7,984 nucleotides of DNA from Sedimenticola sp. Its GTDB lineage: Bacteria > Pseudomonadota > Gammaproteobacteria > Chromatiales > Chromatiaceae. The notes under the pieces were generated by a model. The model was given only the letters and a program-made list of their open reading frames with translations, was not told the DNA's origin and did not search any database. Location of the stretch: NCBI GenBank assembly GCA_030619405.1, contig JAUXBK010000122.1:1-7984 (forward strand). Reading direction: 5' to 3'. Positions 1 through 7,291 of the stretch are shown piece by piece; the first letter of the stretch is position 1; each line of letters begins with the position of its first letter. A program made the position numbers and the translations under genes.

Positions 1-573
1 CCTACGCCCAAAGCAGCGCCCACCCGCCGCGCCAATCGAATCCGAAGGGTTGCCGGCGCTCTGGCGGCAGCCGTCGCCATCGCCGTCGCCGGCTTTACGT
101 TTCATAACAGTACCCGGAAAGCGGCGAGCCGAGACAAGACAACCGGAGTCGAGCCAGCCACGGTCTCTGCAGACATGGAAACTCCCAAATTGACGATCTA
201 CGAACTGCGCGCACCGCAGGGCAGCAACTGTGCCGCGGTACGGTTTGGGAAGGCAGAGCCTGAACGCATCGAACTCCCCCCCGCCTCTTCCGGAAACTAC
301 ACATCCACCGGTATCGATATGCTCTGCGGCCTGGCGTTCAAGCTGACCGGTTCGGTCAACGATGCTCGGCTGAAACTTGAAACCCGCTTCATCGATGGCG
401 ACGACTATTTCGAAAGCAGCACGCTCTTCCCCCTTTCACCACAAATACAACCCGGGCCCGAGGCGAACTGGCGGGTGATCTTTCCAAGGCGCTTTCGAAA
501 AGGATTCCGGTATGAAATCACGACCGGCACCCGTTCCGGTGAGCCACAACCCATCCTTCACACAGGCAATTGA
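1..573 (+). CDS. C-terminal part of a single-pass membrane protein, function unknown (5' end outside window)
   Basis: The frame is open from base 1 with no start needed, so the gene begins upstream; 190 residues are visible before the TGA at 571-573. The first ~16 residues are rich in Pro, Ala and Arg. They are followed by an Ala/Val-rich hydrophobic segment (visible residues ~17-34, VAGALAAAVAIAVAG) flanked by Arg on the inner side, which fits one transmembrane helix with the C-terminus outside. The remaining ~150 residues look beta-rich and soluble, with two cysteines (SNCAAV, DMLCGL). I recognise no family. Such a tail behind one helix is often the extracytoplasmic sensor part of a protein with a cytoplasmic signalling domain (for example a Ser/Thr kinase), but that is a guess because the N-terminal domain is not in view. 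It converges on the FGE-like gene. An ATG at 175 would remove the helix and is probably internal. Confidence 0.7.
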   Translation, partial: PTPKAAPTRRANRIRRVAGALAAAVAIAVAGFTFHNSTRKAASRDKTTGVEPATVSADMETPKLTIYELRAPQGSNCAAVRFGKAEPERIELPPASSGNYTSTGIDMLCGLAFKLTGSVNDARLKLETRFIDGDDYFESSTLFPLSPQIQPGPEANWRVIFPRRFRKGFRYEITTGTRSGEPQPILHTGN

Positions 574-610
574 CCACCTCCCACCCTGCCCTTTTACCTT
601 TTACCCACGA

Positions 611-683
611 GTAGGGTGGATTAGCGGCGCAACGGCAGAGGTTTTTCGCTCGGCACCACGATATGAGCGCCGCGTAATCCACC
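611..683 (+). repeat. REP-like long hairpin with GTAG foot between convergent genes
   Basis: GTAG at 611-614 is followed directly by GGTGGATTAGCGGCGC (615-630). Its complement, interrupted by one extra base, lies at 667-683 (GCGCCGC-G-TAATCCACC). This gives a 16 bp stem with one bulge and a ~36 nt loop. The GTAG-GG foot is shared with the hairpins near 6138, 6207 and 6491, although the stem sequences differ. It lies between the stop at 573 and the stop at 686 of two convergent genes, so it may also end transcription from both sides. No run of T follows, so a terminator role is inference. Confidence 0.7.
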
Positions 684-685
684 AC

Positions 686-1578
<893 letters not shown>

Positions 1579-1582
<4 letters not shown>

Positions 1583-2973
1583 TGCGCCTCGACGGTGAGC
1601 GCCAGGGTCGCCTGATTCAGCCGGGTATCCGGGATGCCGCGCATGATGGTGTTGAGGTCCTCCAGTGAATTCACCGCCAGCGGGACCAGGTCTTTCGCCA
1701 CGATCTCCCGTGGCAGTTGCCGGGTGACGTCACGATCGAACAGGTAACAGCGAACGTACTCGGGGCCGGCCGGCGGGTGGAGGGTAAAGACGAAATCCAT
1801 CGACTCGTCGGGCAGTTGCAGCGCCTGTTGCGGCGAGATGTACGGGTCACGGTGATAACGGTTGGGGAAAATGCGGGTGATGACCGGGCGGCCACGCCGG
1901 TAGTAGGCATCGAAGCAGTAGAGATAGCCGCCCGCCTCCCCGGCCTGCAGGGTGAGACGCATCTCGTCGCCGATCCTGTAGACGGGCCTTAGGCCCCGGT
2001 CACTGCTCAGGTAGAGGGAGTTGGGCCCCAGGTGGTCATTCTCGCCCGGTTTCTGCAGTGGCGGCCTGGCCGCGGCGCGCAGCCGCTTCGGTATGGAGTC
2101 GCCGGCGATTCGCACCTGATGGACCCGTCGTAGATCATGCCCTTTCAACGAGACCCGCAGCTCGATATGGTCCTTGAAAGCCCAGTACTGCCCGCCGAGG
2201 AGGTAGCTGTTCTCCGGCAACTCCCCCCGCTTCTCCGCCTCCAGGTAGTCGTTGGCGCTGTGAGCGGGGTAGCGGCCCAGGCGTTGTTTCACCAGCACAT
2301 CCAGGCGCTGCATCAGATAGTACCCCAGGCGGGTCTGGATGCCGCTCTTCTCGAACAGGATACCTCCCCGGTACAACCGCTGGATCGAGAGGCGGTCTGC
2401 CGTCAGTTTGTCGGCCAGCAGCGCCAGTGCCGGTTCGAGTTCCAGCGCCGGCGCCGGCGGCAGGCGATAGTCCAGGGTGCGGGTGGGCGTCTTCGCCAGC
2501 ACCCGCCCGGTGGCGGGGCTGGCGCTGCTGTAACCGAGCAGCACCTGGTCGCCGATCAGCTCCAGCTGGCCATAGATCAGAATGTCCGCCTGCTGCCGGC
2601 GGACATAGCGGGTAAAATCCTCGATCTGGCCGAATTCGTTGGCATCCGCGGCGATCTTCTGCAGTGCCGCCCGTGGCACGAAGCGAAAACGGCCGGGGAA
2701 ACGCTCGCGGATCGCCTGCTCCAGGGAGTCGTTGAAGCGGTTGGCGTCCGTCAGGGGAATCGGCGACTCACGGGCGGTGAAAGGGCGGATGGCGATCTTC
2801 TGTCTGGCGGGCTCACTAACCAGCAATGCTTCGGCAAAGGTCTGGAAAGCGGCTTCGCTGTGGATCGGCGCGATGCTCTGTTGGCTGCAGCCACTGATCG
2901 ACAGCAGGCCAGCTATCAGGAGGAGCATGGCCCCAACACAACCGGAGAAAGGTTTCATGCTCGAATATTTCAC
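1579..2973 (-). CDS. DUF4384-domain lipoprotein
   Basis: 464 residues if started at the GTG at 2973, which has AGGAG six bases upstream. The in-frame GTG at 3000 has no ribosome site, and the ATG at 2958 has only a distant one. The N-terminus (MKYSSMKPFSG, hydrophobic MLLLIAGLL, then ISGC) is a lipoprotein signal with Cys29 as the lipid site, so the protein is probably anchored in the envelope. Residues ~60-165 (KIAIRPF..., ADILIYGQLELIG...TGRVL) resemble the FlgO/CsgG-like N-terminal domains of envelope lipoproteins; this is similarity by eye. The region around 325-400 (RPVYRIGDEMRLTLQAGEAGGYLYCFD...ITRIFPN) matches the DUF4384 pattern, a beta domain often found beside caspases, kinases or FGE-like proteins. 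It is followed by an ATGA-coupled FGE-like gene and preceded, across 65 bp, by vapC. The substrate or partner is unknown. Confidence 0.87.
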
Positions 2974-3038
2974 CTGAATCTCCTGCATCTTGCATTCCAC
3001 TGTGCATTGAACACATCAGACCCGGTGATGCATTCTTT

Positions 3039-3446
3039 TTACATTTCCAGCCAGTTCTCCACGATTAATCCAGGTACCCGGGAGAACTCACTGACATTGG
3101 CAGTTATCACAGCACAATCCAGCGCCAGGGCATGGGCAGCAATGAACATATCATTAGGCCCTATAGGGATCCCCTGCTTCTCCAGGTATGCTCGCAGTTC
3201 CCCATAACGACGATCCACCGGTTCCTCCAGAGGCAGTATCTCCAAAGCCGAGAGAATCGCCTCCAGTTGGATGGTCAATTGCTCTGAGCCACGCTTGATG
3301 GCACCAAAGCGCAACTCACCCGCCACAATGAGACTGGTGCAAATGCTTTTCTCTCCCTCCAATGCAATCCTCTTTGCGACCGTGCCTTGAGGGTGACGCA
3401 CCAAATCCGAAAGGATATTGGTATCCAACAGATAACGGGGCTTCAA
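3039..3446 (-). CDS. vapC: VapC-type PIN-domain ribonuclease toxin
   Basis: 135 residues from the TTG at 3446, which has GGAG eight bases upstream. A TTG at 3452 overlapping the vapB stop is the alternative; an in-frame stop lies just above, and no ATG is available. It has the PIN domain landmarks of VapC toxins, metal-dependent endoribonucleases that cut tRNA or rRNA and halt growth until bound by VapB. LLDTN holds the first acidic residue (D8), VAGELRFGA the second (E44), GPNDMFIAAHAL the third (D99), and ITANVSEF is the usual C-terminal motif (N117, E120). It lies two bases or a short overlap behind vapB and is clearly cotranscribed with it. The segment is visibly AT-richer than the genes on both sides, which suggests separate acquisition. 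Length and all motifs are normal, so it looks intact. Confidence 0.93.
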   Translation of the reverse strand: MKPRYLLDTNILSDLVRHPQGTVAKRIALEGEKSICTSLIVAGELRFGAIKRGSEQLTIQLEAILSALEILPLEEPVDRRYGELRAYLEKQGIPIGPNDMFIAAHALALDCAVITANVSEFSRVPGLIVENWLEM

Positions 3447-3448
3447 GT

Positions 3449-3688
3449 TCAAAACTCCACGTCATCCAGTGGCAGTAATGTTTCATCCACATCAGGAAAA
3501 CTTTCATCCAATGGTTCCAGTTTGGCAAGCAAGGCAAGAAGCCTCCCTTTCCTTACGGGCTCCACGATCAGTCTATCTCCTTCTTTACGAATAATCGCTT
3601 CATCACCCGCCAACTCAAATTCTCGAGGAATACGCAATGCCTGGTTGCGGCCATTACGAAATAGACGAACATGCCTTTCATAGTGCAT
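3449..3688 (-). CDS. vapB: VapB-type antitoxin, AbrB/MazE (SpoVT) DNA-binding fold
   Basis: 79 residues from the ATG at 3688, which is preceded by GGTG at six bases and lies about 27 nt after the predicted transcription start. The upstream ATGs at 3694 and 3700 are in frame but have poorer ribosome sites. Residues ~3-45 (RHVRLFRNGRNQALRIPREFEL...EAIIRKEGDRLIVEP) are the swapped-hairpin AbrB/VapB DNA-binding fold that neutralises VapC and represses its own promoter. The acidic, Leu-rich C-terminal tail (LEPLDESFPDVDETLLPLDD) is the likely VapC-binding arm. A near-consensus promoter and a perfect 8 bp palindrome lie immediately upstream, as expected for autoregulation. It is followed directly by the VapC toxin gene. 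Confidence 0.92.
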   Translation of the reverse strand: MHYERHVRLFRNGRNQALRIPREFELAGDEAIIRKEGDRLIVEPVRKGRLLALLAKLEPLDESFPDVDETLLPLDDVEF

Positions 3689-3710
3689 AGTCATCACCAT
3701 CTATCATCAA

Positions 3711-3730
3711 GCATATGTCTAAACATATGC
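3711..3730 (-). promoter_or_regulatory. Palindromic operator of vapBC
   Basis: A perfect inverted repeat, GCATATGT-CTAA-ACATATGC, has 8 bp arms and a 4 bp spacer. It covers the predicted -10 box and the transcription start of vapBC, so a bound VapB or VapBC complex would block RNA polymerase. The binding itself is inferred from the habit of the family. Confidence 0.75.
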
Positions 3731-3750
3731 CATAAAAAAGGCCATGTCAA
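3722..3750 (-). promoter_or_regulatory. Sigma70-type promoter of vapBC
   Basis: On the minus strand, TTGACA (3750-3745, perfect -35) is followed after exactly 17 bp by TATGTT (3727-3722, four of six -10 bases). The start would lie near 3715, leaving a leader of about 27 nt to the ATG at 3688. The -10 is inside the palindrome. The promoter lies about 67 bp downstream of the caspase stop, so vapBC need not depend on caspase transcription. Confidence 0.75.
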
Positions 3751-3816
3751 AGAGAGTGGCGTGCAGTCATCTCATGGAGAATCGCCTTGAGTTTGGTGCG
3801 CCGCTACCTCTACGAA

Positions 3817-6027
3817 TCAATACCCGATCAACACCCGCGGCTGCCCCTTCACCTGCGGGTTCTGCGGTTGTTCATGCAGGCGCAAAGCCTTGCGGTTCAC
3901 CTCGCGGGCCAGGTACTGCTGCAATTCACCGGTGTCGACCTCATTGTTGTGGTTGCTGTCCGCCTCCCCCGAGAGCCCCTTCAGCAGATAGAAGGTAAGC
4001 AGGCTGTGACCGCTCTGATCGTCCATGAAGGCCGTCTGCCGGCCGCTGGCGGCGCTGATGATCACCGATCGCTCCGGGGCCTGCAACCGCTTCGGCTCGG
4101 CCAGGATCGCCTTTACCGCCTGCAGCGCCTGGCCCGACTTGGAGCTGCCGGAATAGCAGGCATCCAGCACCACGGTGAGCGACCGGGCATCGAGCCGGGC
4201 CAGCTGCTGCAGCATCTCGTCCCGGGAATAGCCGTTGATGTCGGCGGTCTCGGGCCGCGCGTCGGCCGGCAGCAGGCGGGCATCGGTACCCACCGGCATC
4301 CCGTGACCGGAGTAGTAGACGAAGAGGTCGGTCCGCCCCGGGGTCACCCGGTTGCGCAGCAGCTTCTGGAAGATGCCGTCCATGACCCCCTTGGTGGCAT
4401 CCTCCTCATAGATGATATTCTCCGGCGTCACCCCGTAACTCTCCACCAGAAACTGCTTCACCGCCTTGGCGTCATTGAGTGCATAGTAGACTGGTGGAAT
4501 CCCTCTGCCATACTTGCGGTTGCCGATAACGACGGCCACCATATCCGGCTCCCGCGAGCGGGCCGGCCTGAACTGCCAGGCGGTAGTCATCTTCAGGCCT
4601 TTGTACTCCTCACCGGCCTGGCCGCCCATCTCCGCCAGTTCCTGGCGGTTGCGTTCGATCTGGGCCTGCAGCCGGGCGCGCTCCTGCTCCTTCAGGCGCT
4701 GCAGCTGGGCCTCCCGCTTCCTGCGCTCAAGTTCGGCCAGCTCCTGGCGCTGTTTCGCCAGCACCGGGTCGTCCTCGAACTTCAGCGCCCCCTGGAAGTG
4801 CTGGGCGTTCTCCGACAACAGTTCCTCGGTATCGAGCCGCTCCGGCGTCAGCAGAGAGATGGCCGCACTCTGCGGCAGCTCCGCCTCGGCCAGCTGCACG
4901 CTCACCGGCAGGGACTCGTAGATCTCCTCGGTCAGCTCCGCGAGATAGGGCTGACCGTTGAAGCGGGCCCGGACCCGGGTCAGTCTGATGCGGTCATCGA
5001 CGATATCGAAGTCCAGCAGGGGCTCCACCCGCTCGATCGATGCCTTGAACACCCTCGCCTCGGAGAGCGGCACCTGGATGCTGATCCGTTTGTCGAAGTT
5101 ACCGTTGGCAGAGACCAGACGCGCATTGAACAGCTCCCGGTCCGCGTCGTAGCGGGGATCGACGAAGCGGGGCTCGCCGAACACCGCGCCCATCGCCTCA
5201 CCCAGGAAATAACGCTTCATCTCCGGGATCCGGGCCCGGCGCTTCTGCTTCTCCCCTGCGACGTTGGCGTTGTAAGCCTCGACCGCCTGGTTGAATGCCG
5301 CCACCTGCTCCTGATAACGCCTTTCGATCTGCCGGATCTCCTGCGCCCGATCCGCCTTGGCCTGGGCCACCCGCTCCCGGAACATGGCACTGGACTCGAA
5401 CTCCCCCTTCACCAGGGTGGGCAGCGGCGGCAGTGACCTCTTTTTCGGCACCGGACGGTCGAACTCCTGCCGGCGACCGGGCTGTTTCATCCAGGCCTGC
5501 AGCTTCTCGTTGGCGATCCGTGCCACCGCGGTAAAGGGGGAGCCGATCTCCCGCTGCAACGCCTGCAGCGGCTCGAAACCGGGGTGCCTGGCCACTGCGG
5601 TGGCGATCACCCCTCTGGCCGCCTCCATGTCCTGATCTTCCAGCAGACTCAGCGCATAGTTGTAGGCTGCCACCGCACTGCCCGGGCAGCTGCGGTAGAG
5701 CGCGCCCCAGTCGGGTCCTGAACCCCCTTTGCCGATCTGGTCGACAGCGATAGAACCTGGTTTGCATGCGGGCTTTTTCCGCATCTGCTGCACTGCAATG
5801 GGTTTCCTGGCCTGACTCGCGTTATGTTGGGAAGGGTTGGGAACAGGCTGTGCAACCGGCTTCCTGGCTTGATTTGTGCTCTGTTGGGAGGGGGTGGGAG
5901 CAGACTGCGCCTTGCTTGGCTGAGTTCTTCTCGCTGGCTGGGAGCTACAGCCAGCCACAGAAATCGCCAGCAGAATCAAAAGGCCGGCTCGGGTGATGAA
6001 GAAAGGGAGGGTATTGCTGCCTGCCAT
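3817..6027 (-). CDS. Caspase-like (peptidase C14) lipoprotein with coiled coil and EF-hand-like loop
   Basis: 736 residues; the ATG at 6027 has GGAAAG upstream. The hydrophobic LLILLAISVAGC gives a clean lipobox, with Cys27 as the lipid site, so the enzyme is outside the cytoplasm. Residues ~35-80 are a low-complexity Pro/Gln/Ala linker with two ~19-residue repeats. A helical, charged region follows (~205-265), then an uncharacterised middle domain (~270-400) and a Glu/Arg/Gln-rich coiled coil (~422-470). The caspase domain fills ~495-735: MVAVVIGNRKYG, the catalytic His in YYSGHG (H575) and the catalytic Cys in VVLDACYSGS (C624), then IISAASGRQTAF. At 690-701 the stretch D-S-N-H-N-N-E-V-D-T-G-E fits a 12-residue EF-hand calcium loop, echoing calcium dependence of metacaspases. 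Family enzymes cleave after a basic or acidic residue; the specificity here is unknown. The protein is probably active. A 549-codon open frame on the opposite strand is a shadow. Confidence 0.93.
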   Translation of the reverse strand: MAGSNTLPFFITRAGLLILLAISVAGCSSQPARRTQPSKAQSAPTPSQQSTNQARKPVAQPVPNPSQHNASQARKPIAVQQMRKKPACKPGSIAVDQIGKGGSGPDWGALYRSCPGSAVAAYNYALSLLEDQDMEAARGVIATAVARHPGFEPLQALQREIGSPFTAVARIANEKLQAWMKQPGRRQEFDRPVPKKRSLPPLPTLVKGEFESSAMFRERVAQAKADRAQEIRQIERRYQEQVAAFNQAVEAYNANVAGEKQKRRARIPEMKRYFLGEAMGAVFGEPRFVDPRYDADRELFNARLVSANGNFDKRISIQVPLSEARVFKASIERVEPLLDFDIVDDRIRLTRVRARFNGQPYLAELTEEIYESLPVSVQLAEAELPQSAAISLLTPERLDTEELLSENAQHFQGALKFEDDPVLAKQRQELAELERRKREAQLQRLKEQERARLQAQIERNRQELAEMGGQAGEEYKGLKMTTAWQFRPARSREPDMVAVVIGNRKYGRGIPPVYYALNDAKAVKQFLVESYGVTPENIIYEEDATKGVMDGIFQKLLRNRVTPGRTDLFVYYSGHGMPVGTDARLLPADARPETADINGYSRDEMLQQLARLDARSLTVVLDACYSGSSKSGQALQAVKAILAEPKRLQAPERSVIISAASGRQTAFMDDQSGHSLLTFYLLKGLSGEADSNHNNEVDTGELQQYLAREVNRKALRLHEQPQNPQVKGQPRVLIGY
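5793..5907 (-). repeat. Two ~57 bp tandem repeats in the caspase linker
   Basis: Two adjacent, slightly diverged copies, each 19 codons long, encode PTPSQQSTNQARKPVAQPV and PNPSQHNASQARKPIAVQQ (residues 44-81). On the plus strand GTTGGGAAGGGTTGGGAACAGG at 5826 recurs with few changes at 5883. The repeat lengthens a flexible linker between the lipid anchor and the folded part. Confidence 0.8.
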
Positions 6028-6063
6028 GATCGACTTTCCGTTTTGCGGTGGATGCTGCGACCC

Positions 6064-6092
6064 ATTATGAGAAACTTAGAGGCGCTTTTCAA
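6064..6092 (-). promoter_or_regulatory. Sigma70-type promoter of the caspase gene
   Basis: On the minus strand, TTGAAA (6092-6087) and CATAAT (6069-6064, five of six) are separated by 17 bp, with about 37 bases from the -10 to the ATG at 6027. A 6 bp inverted repeat, CGCTTT-TC-AAAGCG (6083-6096), spans the -35 and could be a regulator site; that part is inference. Confidence 0.65.
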
Positions 6093-6137
6093 AGCGGCAC
6101 TCTTCCAACCACCATAGCGGCAACTGACGCTACACCC

Positions 6138-6167
6138 GTAGGGCGCAATAGTGCAGCGTATTGCGCC
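6138..6167 (+). repeat. REP-like hairpin, copy 1 (GTAG foot)
   Basis: GTAG (6138-6141) overlaps the base of the hairpin GGCGCAATA-GTGCAGCG-TATTGCGCC (6142-6167), a perfect 9 bp stem with an 8 nt loop. It is nearly identical to the copy 69 bp downstream, with the same orientation and one loop base changed. This design (tetranucleotide plus imperfect palindrome) is that of REP sequences mobilised by RAYT transposases. Confidence 0.85.
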
Positions 6168-6206
6168 GGATGGAAACCACATCAGACAATCGTCGACCCC
6201 CACCCC

Positions 6207-6236
6207 GTAGGGCGCAATAGCGCAGCGTATTGCGCC
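6207..6236 (+). repeat. REP-like hairpin, copy 2 (GTAG foot)
   Basis: GTAG (6207-6210) is followed by GGCGCAATA (6211-6219), loop GCGCAGCG and TATTGCGCC (6228-6236). It is a direct repeat of the copy at 6138, extending slightly beyond the stem on both sides (CCCGTAGGG... and ...GCGCCG). It lies 85 bp upstream of a truncated RAYT gene in the same orientation. Confidence 0.85.
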
Positions 6237-6321
6237 GAACGATGCCCCCGATTCCGGGCAGCGATTCCGGGGACAGTATACTAAACCCCTATTCCCGTAT
6301 GCCGATCAAGAAGGAATCGTG

Positions 6322-6441
6322 ATGGCAAGAATAGCGCGCGTTGTTGCACCAGATCACCCACACCACGTGACGCAACGTGCAACCGGCGTCAGCAGACCTT
6401 ACGAGGCGTTCTTCGGGCTAACGGATGGCCCGGGGAGTTGA
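6322..6441 (+). pseudogene. N-terminal remnant of a REP-associated tyrosine transposase (RAYT, IS200-like TnpA_REP)
   Basis: An ATG at 6322, with AAGGA six bases upstream, opens a 39-codon frame beginning MARIARVVAPDHPHHVTQR. This closely follows the usual RAYT start (MARxARVVxPGxPHHVTQRGN). Similarity stops after about residue 19; the rest (ATGVSRPYEAFFGLTDGPGS) does not continue into the HUH and catalytic Tyr regions, and a TGA ends it at 6441. RAYTs are usually well over 100 residues, so this is a dead fragment. The sequence before it (GATTCCGGGGACAGTATACT, 6263-6282) resembles the leader I recall in front of such genes. REP-like hairpins lie on both sides, as around living RAYT genes. Confidence 0.75.
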
Positions 6442-6461
6442 GTGTTTTCGACGGGGTCCAT

Positions 6462-6491
6462 GGTGGGCACCGAGTACGGCGCCCACCCTAC
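6462..6491 (-). repeat. REP-like hairpin, inverted orientation, with GTAG foot
   Basis: Read on the minus strand, GTAG (6491-6488) is followed by GGTGGGC (6487-6481), and the complement GCCCACC ends at 6462. A single C/A mismatch and three more pairs close the stem on an AGTA-type tetraloop. The foot matches the two upstream copies, but the element points the opposite way, so the RAYT remnant sits between inverted REP-like elements. Confidence 0.7.
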
Positions 6492-6500
6492 CGGACTGGG

Positions 6501-6530
6501 TTGCACAAAGCCGTACAGATGGGGTAGATT
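6501..6530 (+). promoter_or_regulatory. Possible weak promoter of the RHH/PIN toxin-antitoxin pair
   Basis: TTGCAC (6501-6506) and TAGATT (6525-6530) are 18 bp apart and end about 40 bp before the antitoxin ATG. Both boxes are poor matches. No clear palindromic operator is seen here, although GTATCAATGACACGTTAC (6536-6553) is worth a look. Confidence 0.3.
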
Positions 6531-6571
6531 AGCCGTATCAATGACACGTTACACGCGAGTCAAATGGAATC

Positions 6572-6808
6572 ATGGAAACCCACAAACTGACCGTCCGGCT
6601 TCCGGTGGACGAGGTTGCATTCGTTAAACGGTATGCCAAGCAGCATGGCGTCACGGTTACCGAAGTGCTGCACCGCTACCTGGATCGTCTGCGCAATGCC
6701 AGTGCGCATGAGGTTCACCCCGAGGTGGCTGGCCTTGCGGGGATTCTGCCGGCCGACATGGACGCCCGGGACGAATACCTTCGGGCCATGCAGGACAAAC
6801 ACCAGTGA
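6572..6808 (+). CDS. Ribbon-helix-helix antitoxin (DUF6364-like)
   Basis: 78 residues from the ATG at 6572; GGAA lies only four bases ahead, a weak ribosome site. The N-terminus HKLTVRLPVDEVAFVKRYAK is the ribbon strand and first helix, and HGVTVTEVLHRYLDRL the second helix, of a small RHH DNA-binding dimer. The C-terminal part (PEVAGLAGILPADMDARDEY, then LRAMQDKH) has the L-x-G-I-L...EYL pattern that binds and neutralises the partner PIN toxin. The stop overlaps the toxin start as GTGA, typical of a TA pair. It is expected to repress its own promoter, though no operator is obvious. The pair begins just beyond the REP/RAYT relic. Confidence 0.87.
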   Translation: METHKLTVRLPVDEVAFVKRYAKQHGVTVTEVLHRYLDRLRNASAHEVHPEVAGLAGILPADMDARDEYLRAMQDKHQ

Positions 6809-7224
6809 GGGTGCTTTTCGATCTGAATGTCGTGCTCGACGTTGCGCAAAAGCGTGAGCCACATTACAGAGCCTCGGCGGTGGCCTTGAGCCAAGCGGTT
6901 GCCCACCGTGTTATCGGCATGGTTCCTTGCCATGGCGTGACGACATTGCATTATCTGATTACGCGATACGTCTCCAGCGACAAAGCGGACGAGGTTACGG
7001 ACTGGATACTGAGCCATTTCCAGGTTGCGGTCGCCGGCAGTACCGAGTTGATCCGCGCGCGTTCACTGAATACGAAAATGCAGGATTTCGAGGATGCAGT
7101 CGTGGCAAGCAGCGCAGAGGCCGCTGATTGTGATCTGATCGTTACTCGCAATATCGGGGATTTTCCTTCATCCCCCGTACGTGCGGTGACTCCGCTGGAA
7201 TTCATCGAGGGCCTACCCGAGTAA
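6805..7224 (+). CDS. PIN-domain (PIN_3-like) VapC-type toxin
   Basis: 139 residues from a GTG overlapping the antitoxin stop (GTGA). It is a PIN ribonuclease of the branch whose members begin VLFDxNVxLDVxxKREPHY. D6 is the first acidic residue, DFEDAVVASSAEAADCDLIVTRN holds D94, D97 and D110, and IGDF holds D119. The second acidic position usual in VapC (the ExR motif) is occupied by TTLHYLITR, without Glu. Other PIN_3-like proteins also lack it, so the toxin may still be active, but this is unproven. Length and termini look complete, and no frameshift is seen. Family members cleave RNA and are held in check by the RHH partner upstream. It differs clearly from the VapC at 3039-3446. Confidence 0.87.
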   Translation: MRVLFDLNVVLDVAQKREPHYRASAVALSQAVAHRVIGMVPCHGVTTLHYLITRYVSSDKADEVTDWILSHFQVAVAGSTELIRARSLNTKMQDFEDAVVASSAEAADCDLIVTRNIGDFPSSPVRAVTPLEFIEGLPE

Positions 7225-7235
7225 GTCCGCGGTCG

Positions 7236-7270
7236 GGTCTTGAATCGTACCTTACGCACGGATCAAGACC
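7236..7270 (+). terminator. Stem-loop after the PIN toxin gene, possible terminator
   Basis: GGTCTTGA (7236-7243) and TCAAGACC (7263-7270) are perfect complements. Beyond one mismatch, four more pairs (TCGT/ACGG with one wobble) shorten the loop to about 9 nt. It begins 12 bases after the toxin stop. There is no T run after it, so termination may be Rho-assisted or the hairpin may serve for RNA stability. Confidence 0.45.
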
Positions 7271-7291
7271 AGACTCTAGGAGGCTGTCGGA

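Noticed and set aside
2137..3207. 356-codon open frame on the plus strand
   Set aside because: It spans the antisense of the DUF4384 lipoprotein and part of vapC, crossing two real genes and their intergenic region, which a real gene would not do. Composition is Gln/Arg/Leu-rich, as in antisense shadows.
3787..5436. 549-codon open frame on the plus strand
   Set aside because: It lies entirely antisense to the caspase gene, whose motifs are unmistakable. The product is a Leu/Arg/Gln/His-rich mirror of GC-rich codons with no domain, no start context and no export signal.
5198..5767. 189-codon and other alternative frames within the caspase gene
   Set aside because: Same-strand out-of-frame and low-complexity (Gly/Arg-rich); the caspase reading frame is continuous here with sensible composition.
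6138..6236. Two hairpin repeats as a CRISPR array
   Set aside because: Only two copies, each self-complementary over nearly its full length, with a 39 bp gap and no Cas genes; the GTAG foot and nearby RAYT fit REP elements better.
6048..6284. Small plus-strand ORF over the REP-like hairpins
   Set aside because: It translates the two direct repeats into the same peptide (GRNSAAYCA) twice, which is a product of the repeat, not a protein signal, and it overlaps the caspase promoter.
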